Assembly: GCA_020725115.1 (NCBI GenBank)
Contig: DYFR01000012.1
Span: 1-64,000 of the forward strand
Origin: Thiohalomonas denitrificans
Lineage (GTDB): Bacteria; Pseudomonadota; Gammaproteobacteria; Thiohalomonadales; Thiohalomonadaceae
DNA length: 64,000 nucleotides
Direction of reading: 5' to 3'
Part shown: positions 17,855 to 26,062 of the stretch, piece after piece
Numbering within the stretch: position 1 is the stretch's first letter
Layout of the letters: each line of letters begins with the position of its first letter
Notes under the pieces: generated by a model
Seen by the model: the letters and a program-made list of their open reading frames with translations, nothing else
Told to the model about the DNA's origin: nothing
Databases searched by the model: none
Position numbers and translations under genes: made by a program

Positions 17855-18415
17855 TCAAAACTGCAGTCGCATGCCCACGTGCACGTTGTCATCGACCTTA
17901 TAGGTGCCGTGGTTCTTGATATCCGTCTCCACCTTGCGATAACCGACATAGACGAAGGCCTGGGTCAGCAACTGGTAATCCACCGCCAGATTCCATTCCA
18001 GATATCCCTCGCTGTCCATGAAGCTGGTGATCTTCGGGGCATAGAACAGGGAACCACCGATACCGATGCGTTGCACGGGGGAGAACCTGACCCGCCCACC
18101 GAAGGCGATATTGGCGCCGTTGCCCGGCTTGGTGTCGACAAACACTGCGCGTCCGCCCAGGCCGATATCAAAGTTGCCCTGCTTGCTCCAGTTCTGGCCG
18201 GCAACCTGCAGGCCTACATGCAGCAGATGATCGGTCTGGGCCGGATTCTTGGCGTAAAGATAGCCCATGTCCAGATCAAGACCACGGCTGGCACCCACGC
18301 CGCGACTGTATGTCGCCCGCAGGGCATCGTTGTGCAGATTCAGATCCAGCGAGTCGGCCATCACCTGCCCCGCCGCCATCACACCGAGTACCACACCCAA
18401 TACACGCAGAACCAT
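17855..18415 (-). CDS. YfaZ-family outer-membrane protein
   Basis: 186 residues. Signal peptide 1-20 (VLRVLGVVLGVMAAGQVMA), then a beta-barrel pattern ending in MRLQF with the terminal phenylalanine of outer-membrane barrels. DSLDLNLHNDALRATYSR at the mature start is typical of the YfaZ family. I chose ATG 18415 because GGAGAGG lies six bases before it; ATG 18430 in the same frame would place that ribosome site inside the gene. Likely co-transcribed with the neighbouring barrel gene. The family has no established function. Confidence 0.82.
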   Translation of the reverse strand: MVLRVLGVVLGVMAAGQVMADSLDLNLHNDALRATYSRGVGASRGLDLDMGYLYAKNPAQTDHLLHVGLQVAGQNWSKQGNFDIGLGGRAVFVDTKPGNGANIAFGGRVRFSPVQRIGIGGSLFYAPKITSFMDSEGYLEWNLAVDYQLLTQAFVYVGYRKVETDIKNHGTYKVDDNVHVGMRLQF

Positions 18416-18618
18416 AAGCGCCCTCTCCATTGTCCGTTACCATGATTACCGATTCGCGCCATGCGTGCGCGCCAGCGCACAATAGTATCGGTAAATTTCC
18501 CTCATTACACCTGTCACAGGGTCATTTTTCCTGCAACCCGCACGGTTCCAGCGATGGTGATGATGCCATTGCCGCATGATTCTCTATAATCACCGAAACC
18601 ATTACCCGCCGAATCACC

Positions 18619-19785
18619 ATGAACCGCCACCTGCGCCGCTACCTGATTCTCGCCATTCTTGCCACTGCGACCATTGCCGCCGGATGGTATGCCGCCCGCC
18701 CCCAGCCCATCGCCGTGGTGGCCGCCTCCGTGCAGGCGGGGCTGGTCGAGGCCACCGTGGCCAATACCCGTGCCGGTACGGTAAAGGCATGCCGCCGCGC
18801 CCGCCTCGCGCCACCACAGGGCGGGCAAGTGGCCGAACTGCTGGTACGCAAGGGTGACCAGGTAGAGGCGGGGCAGCTGTTGCTCCGGCTGTGGAACGAT
18901 GACCTGACGGCACAGGTGGCACTGGCACGCAGCGAGGCACAGGCCGCCACGGCCCGCGCCGACGAGTCCTGCCTGGTGGCCGACGTAATGCGTCGCGAGG
19001 CACAGCGCATCACCACCTTGCATCAGCAGGGCCTGGTTTCCGACGAACAGCGCGATCGCAGCAGCACCGATGCACGGGCCCGCGCAGCGGCTTGCACTGC
19101 AGCGCGGGCCAGCGCCCGCGTAAGCAATGACCGGGTGCACCTGAATCAGGCCTTGCTGGAACGCACGCATTTGCGCGCCCCCTTCGCCGGCACGGTAGCC
19201 GAGACCACCGGCGAGGTAGGTGAGTTCGTCACCCCCTCCCCCCCCGGCATCCCTACGCCGCCGGCGGTGGATCTGGTGGATAACAGTTGCCTGTATGTGG
19301 TCGCTCCCATCGATGAGATCGATGCACCGCGTGTAGCGATCAGCATGCCTGCCCGCATTCTGCTCGACGCCTTCGGCAACCATCCCTTTGCCGGCCGTGT
19401 GCAGCGCATCGCGCCCTATGTGCTGGATGTGGAAAAACAGGCCCGCACGGTAGAAGTAGAGGTTGAGTTCAATGATCCGCAGGACATCGCCCGGCTACTG
19501 GCCGGTTACAGCGCCGATGTGGAGATCATTCTTGAGCGGCGTGAAAATGTGCTGCGCATTCCCACCGAGGCACTGCTGGAGGGTCATCGTGTCCTGGTGT
19601 TCGATACCGCCAGCGGCCAGTTGCAGCAGCGCGACATCAAGACCGGCCTGTCCAACTGGCAATACAGCGAAATCATCAGCGGTCTTGCCGTCGGCGATCT
19701 GGTGGTCAGCTCGATTGACCGCGAAGGCGTGCGCGACGGCGCTCGCGCCGTACTGGAAGGCGGCGCCCCCAGGGGCACGCGATGA
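18619..19785 (+). CDS. Periplasmic adaptor subunit of a MacAB-like exporter (HlyD/RND family)
   Basis: 388 residues. N-terminal signal anchor (about 7-25). Biotinyl-lipoyl halves (RLAPPQGGQVAELLVRKGD and FAGTVAETTGEVGEFV) flank an alpha-hairpin (about 95-185), followed by beta-barrel and membrane-proximal domains, the order of MacA/AcrA-type adaptors. A proline-rich insert (TPSPPGIPTPPAV) sits after the second lipoyl half. It would link the inner-membrane permeases encoded downstream to an outer-membrane channel; no TolC-type gene is in the window. Overlaps the ATPase gene by ATGA. Confidence 0.88.
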   Translation: MNRHLRRYLILAILATATIAAGWYAARPQPIAVVAASVQAGLVEATVANTRAGTVKACRRARLAPPQGGQVAELLVRKGDQVEAGQLLLRLWNDDLTAQVALARSEAQAATARADESCLVADVMRREAQRITTLHQQGLVSDEQRDRSSTDARARAAACTAARASARVSNDRVHLNQALLERTHLRAPFAGTVAETTGEVGEFVTPSPPGIPTPPAVDLVDNSCLYVVAPIDEIDAPRVAISMPARILLDAFGNHPFAGRVQRIAPYVLDVEKQARTVEVEVEFNDPQDIARLLAGYSADVEIILERRENVLRIPTEALLEGHRVLVFDTASGQLQQRDIKTGLSNWQYSEIISGLAVGDLVVSSIDREGVRDGARAVLEGGAPRGTR

Positions 19786-20462
19786 TCCGGCTACAGGGCA
19801 TTGAACGCATCTTCGACGTCGGCGGACAGCAGGTACATGCCCTGCGTCAAATCGATCTCGACATCAATGCCGGTGACTACATCTCCATCATGGGTCCCTC
19901 CGGCTCCGGCAAGTCCACCCTGCTCAACATCATCGGCCTGCTTGATCGCCCCAGCGCCGGCCGCTATCTGTTCGAGCAGCATGACATTACCGCACTGTCC
20001 GACGACGAACAGGCCCAGGTACGACGCGAACGTATCGGTTTTGTATTCCAGTTCTTTCACCTGGTATCGCGCCTCACCGCCGCCGAGAATATTGAGCTGC
20101 CGCTGATCCTCTCCGGCATGCCTCCCTCGCAGCGGCGTGAACGGGTGGCACAGACCCTCAAGGCCTATGGACTCGGCGAACGCGCCCATCACCGCCCCGA
20201 ACAACTGTCCGGTGGCCAGCGCCAGCGCGTCGCCATCGGGCGTGCCACCATCATCGAACCGGGCCTGCTGCTGGCCGACGAACCTACCGGCAATCTGGAT
20301 CGTGCCTCCGGTCATGAGGTGGTGGAAATACTGGAACAACTCAATGCACGCGGCATCACCCTGCTGGTGGTGACTCACGACCCGGAACTGGGCCAGCGTG
20401 CGAGGCGCCGCCTGCGTATGGTGGACGGTGCCATCGTCGAGGATACGTCACGCAGCACATGA
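19782..20462 (+). CDS. ABC transporter ATP-binding protein (MacB/LolD type)
   Basis: 226 residues. Walker [10 protein letters not shown] near residue 40, Q-loop in [21 protein letters not shown], signature [14 protein letters not shown] near 145, Walker [12 protein letters not shown] and the H-loop VTHDPEL. The sequence is of the LolD/MacB class that powers mechanotransmission exporters rather than classic importers. Overlaps both neighbours by four bases (ATGA), so stoichiometric expression with adaptor and permease is likely. Confidence 0.95.
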   Translation: MIRLQGIERIFDVGGQQVHALRQIDLDINAGDYISIMGPSGSGKSTLLNIIGLLDRPSAGRYLFEQHDITALSDDEQAQVRRERIGFVFQFFHLVSRLTAAENIELPLILSGMPPSQRRERVAQTLKAYGLGERAHHRPEQLSGGQRQRVAIGRATIIEPGLLLADEPTGNLDRASGHEVVEILEQLNARGITLLVVTHDPELGQRARRRLRMVDGAIVEDTSRST

Positions 20463-21664
20463 ACCCCCGCGACCATCTGCAATTCGCCTTCACCGCTCTG
20501 CGCGGTGCACGGCTACGCTCAGGATTGATGCTGCTGGCGATGGCCATCGGTGTCGCCGCGGTGGTGGTACTGTCCGCCCTGGGCGAGGGGGCGCGACGCT
20601 ATGTGGTAGGCGAATTCTCCTCCCTCGGCACCCATCTGCTCATCGTCCTGCCCGGTCGCAACGAAACCACCGGTGGCGCACCGCCGCTCACCTCCGAAAC
20701 ACCGCGTGACCTGACCCTGGAGGATGCCGAGGCGCTCAAACGCAGCCGCCATGTGCGGCTGGTGGCACCGATCAATGTCGGCTCGGCGGCCGTCTCCTGG
20801 GGTGGCCGTGAGCGTGAGGCCGTGATCATGGGCGCCACCCACGAGATCTATGAGGTGCGCCACTTCACCATGGCCCAGGGACGCTTCCTGCCGCCGGGCG
20901 ATGTGCGCCACCCACAGCCGGTGGCCGTGCTCGGCGCCAAACTCAAACGTGAACTGTTTGGCACACAATCAGCGCTGGGTGAACGCATCCGCATCGGCGA
21001 TCGCCGCTTTCGCGTCATCGGTGTATTGCAGGAGCAGGGACAGTCACTGGGCATGAATACCGATGAGCTGGCCATCATCCCGGTGATGGCGGCGCAGTCG
21101 CTGTTCAACGTCAATTCGCTGTTCCGCATCCTGGTCGAGGCACCCTCGCGCGAGTCCATCGAACCGGCCCAGCGCCACGTCATCGCCACCCTCAAGGCGC
21201 GTCACGACGGCGAAGAAGATGTCACCGTGATCACCCAGGAGTCGGTACTGGCCACCTTTGACCGCATCCTCGGCGCACTCACCATGACTGTGGCCGGCAT
21301 CGCCGCCATCAGCCTGGTGGTGGCCGGCGTGCTGATCATGAACGTGATGCTGGTGGCGGTGGCACAGCGCACCGTCGAGATTGGCCTGCTCAAGGCGCTG
21401 GGGGCGCCCCGCCCGGTAATCCTGCGCCTGTTCCTCACCGAGGCGGCGCTGCTGTCCCTGCTCGGCGCTGCCATCGGCCTTGCCGTCGGCCAGGCCAGCA
21501 CCGCGCTGCTGCGCCAACTCTATCCTGCGCTGCCGTTCGCAGCGCCGTCATGGGCCATCATTGCCGCCGTACTGGTCGCACTCGGCACCGGCCTCGTCTT
21601 CGGCGTTCTGCCGGCGCGCCGCGCGGCGCGCCTCGACCCGGTCCAGGCCCTGGCCCGGCGATGA
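20459..21664 (+). CDS. ABC transporter permease, MacB/FtsX family (first of two)
   Basis: 401 residues. One N-terminal helix (about 20-42), a periplasmic MacB-type core (about 45-270; TSETPRDLTLEDAEALKRS) and three C-terminal helices (FtsX domain, about 280-400) with VEIGLLKALGAP, the coupling region contacting the ATPase. It ends at 21664, followed by a palindromic repeat, then a second permease of the same design. The pair could form a heterodimer with the single ATPase. Confidence 0.92.
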   Translation: MNPRDHLQFAFTALRGARLRSGLMLLAMAIGVAAVVVLSALGEGARRYVVGEFSSLGTHLLIVLPGRNETTGGAPPLTSETPRDLTLEDAEALKRSRHVRLVAPINVGSAAVSWGGREREAVIMGATHEIYEVRHFTMAQGRFLPPGDVRHPQPVAVLGAKLKRELFGTQSALGERIRIGDRRFRVIGVLQEQGQSLGMNTDELAIIPVMAAQSLFNVNSLFRILVEAPSRESIEPAQRHVIATLKARHDGEEDVTVITQESVLATFDRILGALTMTVAGIAAISLVVAGVLIMNVMLVAVAQRTVEIGLLKALGAPRPVILRLFLTEAALLSLLGAAIGLAVGQASTALLRQLYPALPFAAPSWAIIAAVLVALGTGLVFGVLPARRAARLDPVQALARR

Positions 21665-21685
21665 AAAAATTTCACTTCAAACATC

Positions 21686-21766
21686 CAACGCAGAGGCGCA
21701 GAGACGCGGAGAACGCAGAGATGCACAAGTCACACATACTCTCTGCGCCTCTGCGCCTCTGCGTTG
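21686..21766. repeat. CGCAGAGGCGC-family repeat between two permease genes
   Basis: Arms CAACGCAGAGGCGCAGAGAC and its inverse CTCTGCGCCTCTGCGTTG lie inside an operon, separating two co-directional permease genes by about 120 bp. Here the element cannot act as a full terminator if the second permease is expressed with the first. Confidence 0.82.
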
Positions 21767-21788
21767 AATGTATTCTTCGCAATTCCCC

Positions 21789-22988
21789 ATGATCACCCGC
21801 GACTTCATCCGCCTGACGGTGGGCTCGGTGATTGCGCAACGGCTGCGCAGCTTTCTCACCGCGCTCGGCATCGCCATCGGCATTGCGGCCGTGGTGCTGC
21901 TCACCGCCATCGGCGAAGGCATCCACCGCTATGTGCTGAACGAATTCACCCAGTTCGGCACCAACCTGATTGCCGTCAGTCCGGGCCGCACCACCACCAT
22001 GGGCGGATCGGTCGGCGCCTTCGGCAATACCCGCCCCCTCACCCTGGAGGATGCCGAGGCGCTGAAAAAGCTGCCGCGTGTCATCGGCGTGGAGCCGGTG
22101 GTGGCAGGCAATGCCCTGGTCACGGCGGGTGGGCGGCAGCGCCGCACCAATGTCTATGGTGTCGGCTCGGCCTTTCCGGAAGTATTCAATTTCCAGGTCG
22201 CCAGCGGACACTTCCTGCCGCCGGACGACCCGCGTGCGGCGCGCGCCTTTGCGGTACTCGGCAGCCAGTTGCGGCGCGAACTGTTCGGCGACGCCAACCC
22301 GCTGGGGCAGACCCTGCGCATAGGTGGTGACCGCTACCGCATCATCGGCGTGATGGACAGCAAGGGCCAGGTGCTCGGCTTTGATATCGATGACACCGTG
22401 TATATCCCCGCCGCCAAGGCACTGGATCTGTTCAACCGCGACAGCCTGATGGAAATCGACGTGTTATATGAACCGGGCGCCAATGTCAGTGAAATCACCG
22501 CGAGCGTGCGCCGCATGCTCACGGCCCGTCACGGCCGCGAGGACTTCACCATCATCACCCAGGAACAGATGCTGGAGGTACTCGGCTCGGTGCTGGGCGT
22601 GCTCACCTTTGCCGTCGGCGCCCTGGGCGGCATTTCGCTGCTGGTGGGCGGCGTCGGCATCTTCACCATCATGACCATCGCGGTGCGTGAGCGCACCCCG
22701 GAGATTGGCCTGCTGCGCGCGCTGGGTGCCGAGCGCAGCCAGGTACTGGCCCTGTTTCTGGGTGAGGCCACGGTGCTGGCCGCCATCGGTGGTCTGGCCG
22801 GGCTGCTGCTCGGCCTCGGCATCGTCTGGCTGCTCGACATCGCCCTGCCGGCATTGCCGGTACATGTCACCTGGAGCTACGTCCTGATCGCCGAACTGCT
22901 TGCCGCTGCCGTCGGCCTGCTCGCCGGGGTATGGCCGGCGCGCGCTGCCGCCATGCTGGACCCGGTAGAGGCCTTGCGCACCGAATAG
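21789..22988 (+). CDS. ABC transporter permease, MacB/FtsX family (second of two)
   Basis: 399 residues, the same plan as the first permease: N-terminal helix (about 15-37), MacB periplasmic core (NTRPLTLEDAEALKKLP, then QVASGHFLPPDD), three FtsX helices and PEIGLLRALGAERSQV as ATPase-coupling segment. The two permeases align along their whole length and are old duplicates. ATG 21789 is preferred; ATG 21768 would start inside the flanking repeat. Substrate unknown; MacAB relatives export macrolides, peptides or lipids. Confidence 0.92.
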   Translation: MITRDFIRLTVGSVIAQRLRSFLTALGIAIGIAAVVLLTAIGEGIHRYVLNEFTQFGTNLIAVSPGRTTTMGGSVGAFGNTRPLTLEDAEALKKLPRVIGVEPVVAGNALVTAGGRQRRTNVYGVGSAFPEVFNFQVASGHFLPPDDPRAARAFAVLGSQLRRELFGDANPLGQTLRIGGDRYRIIGVMDSKGQVLGFDIDDTVYIPAAKALDLFNRDSLMEIDVLYEPGANVSEITASVRRMLTARHGREDFTIITQEQMLEVLGSVLGVLTFAVGALGGISLLVGGVGIFTIMTIAVRERTPEIGLLRALGAERSQVLALFLGEATVLAAIGGLAGLLLGLGIVWLLDIALPALPVHVTWSYVLIAELLAAAVGLLAGVWPARAAAMLDPVEALRTE

Positions 22989-23060
22989 GCCTGTGTTTTG
23001 ATTGCGCTACCGGTCGCAGAGCCGGAGGAGTCACTCAATAAACCCATGGTGGAGGAAACA

Positions 23061-23642
23061 ATGAAAAAAATCATCGCAGCAGCCCTGCTTTGCGCTGTCC
23101 CGCTGGGCAATGCCCTGGCCGACAATCACGGCAATCAGGCACGCATGGACAAGAGCAAGGCCGTGGTACAGGAATTCTTCGGCAAGCTGAAAGGTGAACT
23201 GGAGGCGGCCATGAAGGAAGGCGGTCCCATCAACGCCATCCAGGTATGCAACCGTGTCGCCCCCGGCATCGCCCACGAGCTGTCCAGCAAGCATGGCATG
23301 AACGTGGCCCGTACCAGCCTGAAGACGCGCAACGCGGACAATGCACCGGACGCCTGGGAAACCGCTGTGCTGAAGAAATTCGAGGAGCGCAAGGCCGCCG
23401 GTGAGAATCCGGACACCATTGCCTTCGCCGAGGTGGTGGATAACGGCGGCAAGAAGGAATTCCGCTTCATGAAGGCCATCATCATGCCGCCGGAAGACAA
23501 GATGCCCTGCCTCAAGTGCCACGGCACCAGCATCGACCCGGCCGTCGCCGGCAAGCTTGATGCCCTGTATCCCAAGGATATGGCGCGCGGCTACAAGGCT
23601 GGTGATGTACGCGGTGCCTTTACCCTGCGTCAACCCATGTAA
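23061..23642 (+). CDS. Periplasmic haem c protein of the DUF3365 (Tll0287-like) family
   Basis: 193 residues. Signal peptide 1-20 (ending NALA). A single haem c site, CLKCH, near residue 154, in the context KMPCLKCHGTS, with an upstream DUF3365 body (QVCNRVAPGIAHELSSKHG, ARTSLKTRNADNAPDAWE). Members are mono-haem redox or sensor proteins in the periplasm. Strong ribosome site GGAGGAAAC. Expressed alone after the exporter operon and closed by its own terminator. The redox partner cannot be inferred. Confidence 0.88.
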   Translation: MKKIIAAALLCAVPLGNALADNHGNQARMDKSKAVVQEFFGKLKGELEAAMKEGGPINAIQVCNRVAPGIAHELSSKHGMNVARTSLKTRNADNAPDAWETAVLKKFEERKAAGENPDTIAFAEVVDNGGKKEFRFMKAIIMPPEDKMPCLKCHGTSIDPAVAGKLDALYPKDMARGYKAGDVRGAFTLRQPM

Positions 23643-23662
23643 CAGTGACGCAGCAGGGAAAG

Positions 23663-23690
23663 AAAGGGGGCTGCGGCCCCCTTTCTTTTT
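23663..23690 (+). terminator. Rho-independent terminator after the haem protein gene
   Basis: Nine-base stem AAAGGGGGC/GCCCCCTTT with loop TGCG (23663-23684) and a T-rich tail. Located 21 bp after the stop codon. Confidence 0.9.
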
Positions 23691-23706
23691 GTCCGGCGCA
23701 AAAACG

Positions 23707-24591
23707 CTAGCAACGCCGCACTTTCCGCAGCACGTGTCCGCCCCACTGATAGATCAGCAGGCCGCAAAGAATGCAGGCTGTGCCCTGCCAAATCCGTACT
23801 TCCACCGTCTCATCGTTGATCCAGTTGCCGAGCAGCAACGCCAATACCGGTGTGATCAGGGTAATCACCGAGATCGCACCGGCGGAAAGCTGCTTCAGTA
23901 CAAAGAAATACAGATTGAAACCGACCACCGTACCCAGCACGCCAAGATAAATGATGGCGCCGAGACTGCGCTGATCCAGTTGTACCGGCCAACTGCGGTC
24001 AAACAGCCCCCAGGTCAGCAGATAGGCCAGCAATGCCAGCAACAGCGCGCCGCCATTGAGGGCCATCGGGTGCAGCGTGGCGCCGGTGCGTTTCACCCAC
24101 ACGGCACTCGCTGCCTGCAGCACAACGCCAAACAGCACCGCGCCGATGCCCTGCCAGGCAATATGTTCCAGCGCGCGACCGGCAAGAAAGATCAGTGCCA
24201 GGCCGAAGATACCCAACAGCACGCCGGCGATGCGCAGCGGTGACAGGCTGCGCTCGTTCAGCCACCAGGCCGCCATCACGCCCGTGAACAACGGGGTCAG
24301 GCCGTACAACACCGAGATCAGACCCGAGGGAATGTACTGTGCGCCCCAATAGGTGCTCAGCATGGCGCCGTAAATGCCCAGCGCGGCGGCCAGATAGGCG
24401 CGGCGTGCCTCGCGGTGCCAGGGCAGGCCGATGCGCAGCATCCACAACAACAGCAGGCACAGCAGTGTACCCAACGCCATGCGCGCCGTAACAGCAAACA
24501 GAAAACCCGCCCCCTCGCTGCTCCATTTGATGGCCAGCGGGGTGGTGGACCAGATCAATATGATGCCCATGTAAGCAGCCGGTACCGACAT
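23707..24591 (-). CDS. DMT-superfamily (EamA) permease
   Basis: 294 residues, ten hydrophobic helices in two EamA repeats (about 10-135 and 150-285). YWGAQYIPSGLISVLYGLTP and the later FNLYFFVLKQLSAGAISVIT are the duplicated signature helices. Exporter or exchanger of small metabolites; substrate not predictable. ATG 24591 has GGAGAACAGGG upstream. Hydrophobic coding continues to the frame's stop near 23707. Separated from the upstream leftward gene by a terminator hairpin, so it has its own promoter. Confidence 0.88.
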   Translation of the reverse strand: MSVPAAYMGIILIWSTTPLAIKWSSEGAGFLFAVTARMALGTLLCLLLLWMLRIGLPWHREARRAYLAAALGIYGAMLSTYWGAQYIPSGLISVLYGLTPLFTGVMAAWWLNERSLSPLRIAGVLLGIFGLALIFLAGRALEHIAWQGIGAVLFGVVLQAASAVWVKRTGATLHPMALNGGALLLALLAYLLTWGLFDRSWPVQLDQRSLGAIIYLGVLGTVVGFNLYFFVLKQLSAGAISVITLITPVLALLLGNWINDETVEVRIWQGTACILCGLLIYQWGGHVLRKVRRC

Positions 24592-24602
24592 GCCCTGTTC
24601 TC

Positions 24603-24639
24603 CACAAACAAAAAGGCCGCAGACTCGATGTCTGCGGCC
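24603..24639 (-). terminator. Rho-independent terminator (leftward)
   Basis: Ten-base perfect stem GGCCGCAGAC/GTCTGCGGCC with loop TCGAT (24615-24639); on the minus strand it is followed by TTTTTGTTTGTG. It lies 28 bp after the stop of the 31-codon frame at 24667-24762 and just before the DMT permease gene. Confidence 0.88.
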
Positions 24640-24666
24640 CTGGTGAATCGATGCTGGTATCAATGA

Positions 24667-24762
24667 TTAAACCGGCTTCACTCCTGCGGCACGCAGACGC
24701 AACGCATCGCGCCCCATGGCGCGGCGTACTGCGAACATCGGTCGTGCGTTCAGGTATGCCAT
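24667..24762 (-). CDS. Possible 31-residue small basic protein
   Basis: Reads MAYLNARPMFAVRRAMGRD, then ALRLRAAGVKPV and TAA. It is arginine-rich with an amphipathic pattern and neatly closed by a strong terminator 28 bp downstream, which suggests a real transcript end. No convincing Shine-Dalgarno is visible before the ATG, and no family is recognised. The alternative is a small RNA ending at the same terminator. It lies 32 bp after the end of the DUF4124-glutaredoxin gene and could be read through from it. Confidence 0.4.
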   Translation of the reverse strand: MAYLNARPMFAVRRAMGRDALRLRAAGVKPV

Positions 24763-24794
24763 GAGCGAAAGCTACGCTGTAGCTGTTACAGACG

Positions 24795-25253
24795 TCAAGG
24801 TGTGTCGTGCAAATGACCGGCCCTTTCCAGCCATGCGGCAAGCGTGGTGGAGTTAAAGCCATTCATGCGCTCCTTGCCCACCAGAATGATTGGCACCCCG
24901 GCGCCCCTGAGACGACGGTAATCCTCACGCCCCTTGCGGCTGGTTTCGATGTCGTATTCGCTAAAGGGCACGCCGCGGGATTGCAGAAAGGCCTTGGCCC
25001 TGCGGCACACGCCGCACCAGACCGCGCTGTACATGACCACCGGCTGGCCCGCATCGAACATGCCCGGCGCTACCGGCGTTGACCCCATCTCGCTGTACTT
25101 CAACTCGACATCTTCTGCCTTGCGCTCTGCCGGCGGGGCATCACCAAAGTGCACCCGGCCGCCTTCATCGATCCAGCGGTAAACGCCGGAGCCCCAGGCC
25201 GGGACAGCCAAAATGATCAAGCACAGCAGGGCCGTGCCACGCAGAATATTCAT
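24795..25253 (-). CDS. Periplasmic DUF4124-glutaredoxin fusion
   Basis: 152 residues. Signal peptide 1-20 (ending PAWG), a DUF4124 module (about 22-55; GVYRWIDEGGRVHFGDAPPA) and a glutaredoxin-like domain (about 70-145) with redox motif WCGVC, the cis-proline GVPIILV and GFNSTTLAAWLERAG. Glutaredoxin fused to DUF4124 is a known gammaproteobacterial envelope arrangement; it probably handles disulfides, or sulfane sulfur given the neighbourhood. ATG 25253 was chosen over 25268 because it leaves a clean signal peptide. Confidence 0.85.
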   Translation of the reverse strand: MNILRGTALLCLIILAVPAWGSGVYRWIDEGGRVHFGDAPPAERKAEDVELKYSEMGSTPVAPGMFDAGQPVVMYSAVWCGVCRRAKAFLQSRGVPFSEYDIETSRKGREDYRRLRGAGVPIILVGKERMNGFNSTTLAAWLERAGHLHDTP

Positions 25254-25308
25254 GGGCCGCTCCGTCAACCAGCGCCGGCAGCCAGCTTACCCGCCACCCA
25301 TCCAAAGC

Positions 25309-25334
25309 AAAAGCCCCGCTGGCGCGGGGCTTTT
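25309..25334. terminator. Rho-independent terminator (bidirectional shape)
   Basis: Eleven-base stem AAAAGCCCCGC/GCGGGGCTTTT with loop TGGC. It follows the small Alvin_2107-like gene on the minus strand. Confidence 0.9.
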
Positions 25335-25351
25335 GTGTTCCCGGCAACGGC

Positions 25352-25558
25352 TCAGGCAGCCTTCTTGCCCACCCAGGCCGTGTAGCCATCCATCACCTGA
25401 TCGAAACCGTCGCCATAACCCGCCTCGTAGGCCTCGGTAATGTGCTGCTCGCCGCGACGCGGATTGTGCAGAAAACCGCAGGCCCAGCCATCGATGTACT
25501 GCCGATCCACACCGGCCTTTTCCATGGTGTCCATCGCCGTGAAGTAGGTGTTGTTCAT
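25352..25558 (-). CDS. Small Alvin_2107-like protein (sulfur-globule oxidation associated)
   Basis: 68 residues, acidic and soluble, with no signal peptide. Contains DTMEKAGVDRQYIDGWACGF and HITEAYEAGYGDGFDQVMDG. From memory this resembles the short Alvin_2107 family first noted in Allochromatium vinosum sulfur-oxidation studies; I could not check it. The ribosome site AGGAGG eight bases before ATG is the strongest in this area, implying high expression. Own terminator downstream. It fits the sulfur-oxidiser profile but has no demonstrated biochemical function. Confidence 0.6.
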   Translation of the reverse strand: MNNTYFTAMDTMEKAGVDRQYIDGWACGFLHNPRRGEQHITEAYEAGYGDGFDQVMDGYTAWVGKKAA

Positions 25559-25669
25559 AATGCCTCCTGAAATACCCTGTTAGCCAAGAAGTTGTTCCAG
25601 CCGTATAGGCCATGGGCATAACATAGTATTTCAGTAAACTATTTCAACCCCACGGGATTTGCGCCATTT

Positions 25670-26059
25670 TCAGCCCAGCAACACCTCCAGCTGCTTTTCA
25701 CTCACCGCCCCCAGCATCACCTTCACCACCTTGCCGCCGTCCACCAGTACCAGGGTCGGCGTGGCACGGACACCGAACTGACGCGCTGCCGCCGGCTGCT
25801 GCGTCACATCCACCTTGACCACGTTGCCGTAGCGTTCGGCCATGGTGTCGATGAGCGGCGCCAGGGTGCGGCAGGGGCCGCAATGCTCGCTGTAAAAATA
25901 GAACAGCAGCTTGTCGCGCCCACGCTGCTCCGCTGTCAGCAGGGCGGCGCAATCAGGCGCATCGCGCCCCTGCATGCGCTTGCTGCCCAGCCAGATGAAC
26001 AAGGGCATGGCCATGAAAACGGCCATCACGCCGATGAGAATGAACGGAAGATATTCCAT
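25670..26059 (-). CDS. Membrane-anchored thioredoxin, last gene of the CFI-box operon
   Basis: 129 residues. One N-terminal membrane helix (about 5-25, FILIGVMAVFMAMPLFIWLG) then a thioredoxin domain with HCGPC near residue 60, the cis-proline ATPTLVL and a terminal helix. Topology should place the active site in the periplasm or cytosol depending on helix orientation; the SKR after the helix suggests it may face the cytosol. Its ATG is three bases after the stop of the CFI-box gene, so it is clearly in that operon. Confidence 0.85.
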   Translation of the reverse strand: MEYLPFILIGVMAVFMAMPLFIWLGSKRMQGRDAPDCAALLTAEQRGRDKLLFYFYSEHCGPCRTLAPLIDTMAERYGNVVKVDVTQQPAAARQFGVRATPTLVLVDGGKVVKVMLGAVSEKQLEVLLG

Positions 26060-26062
26060 GCC

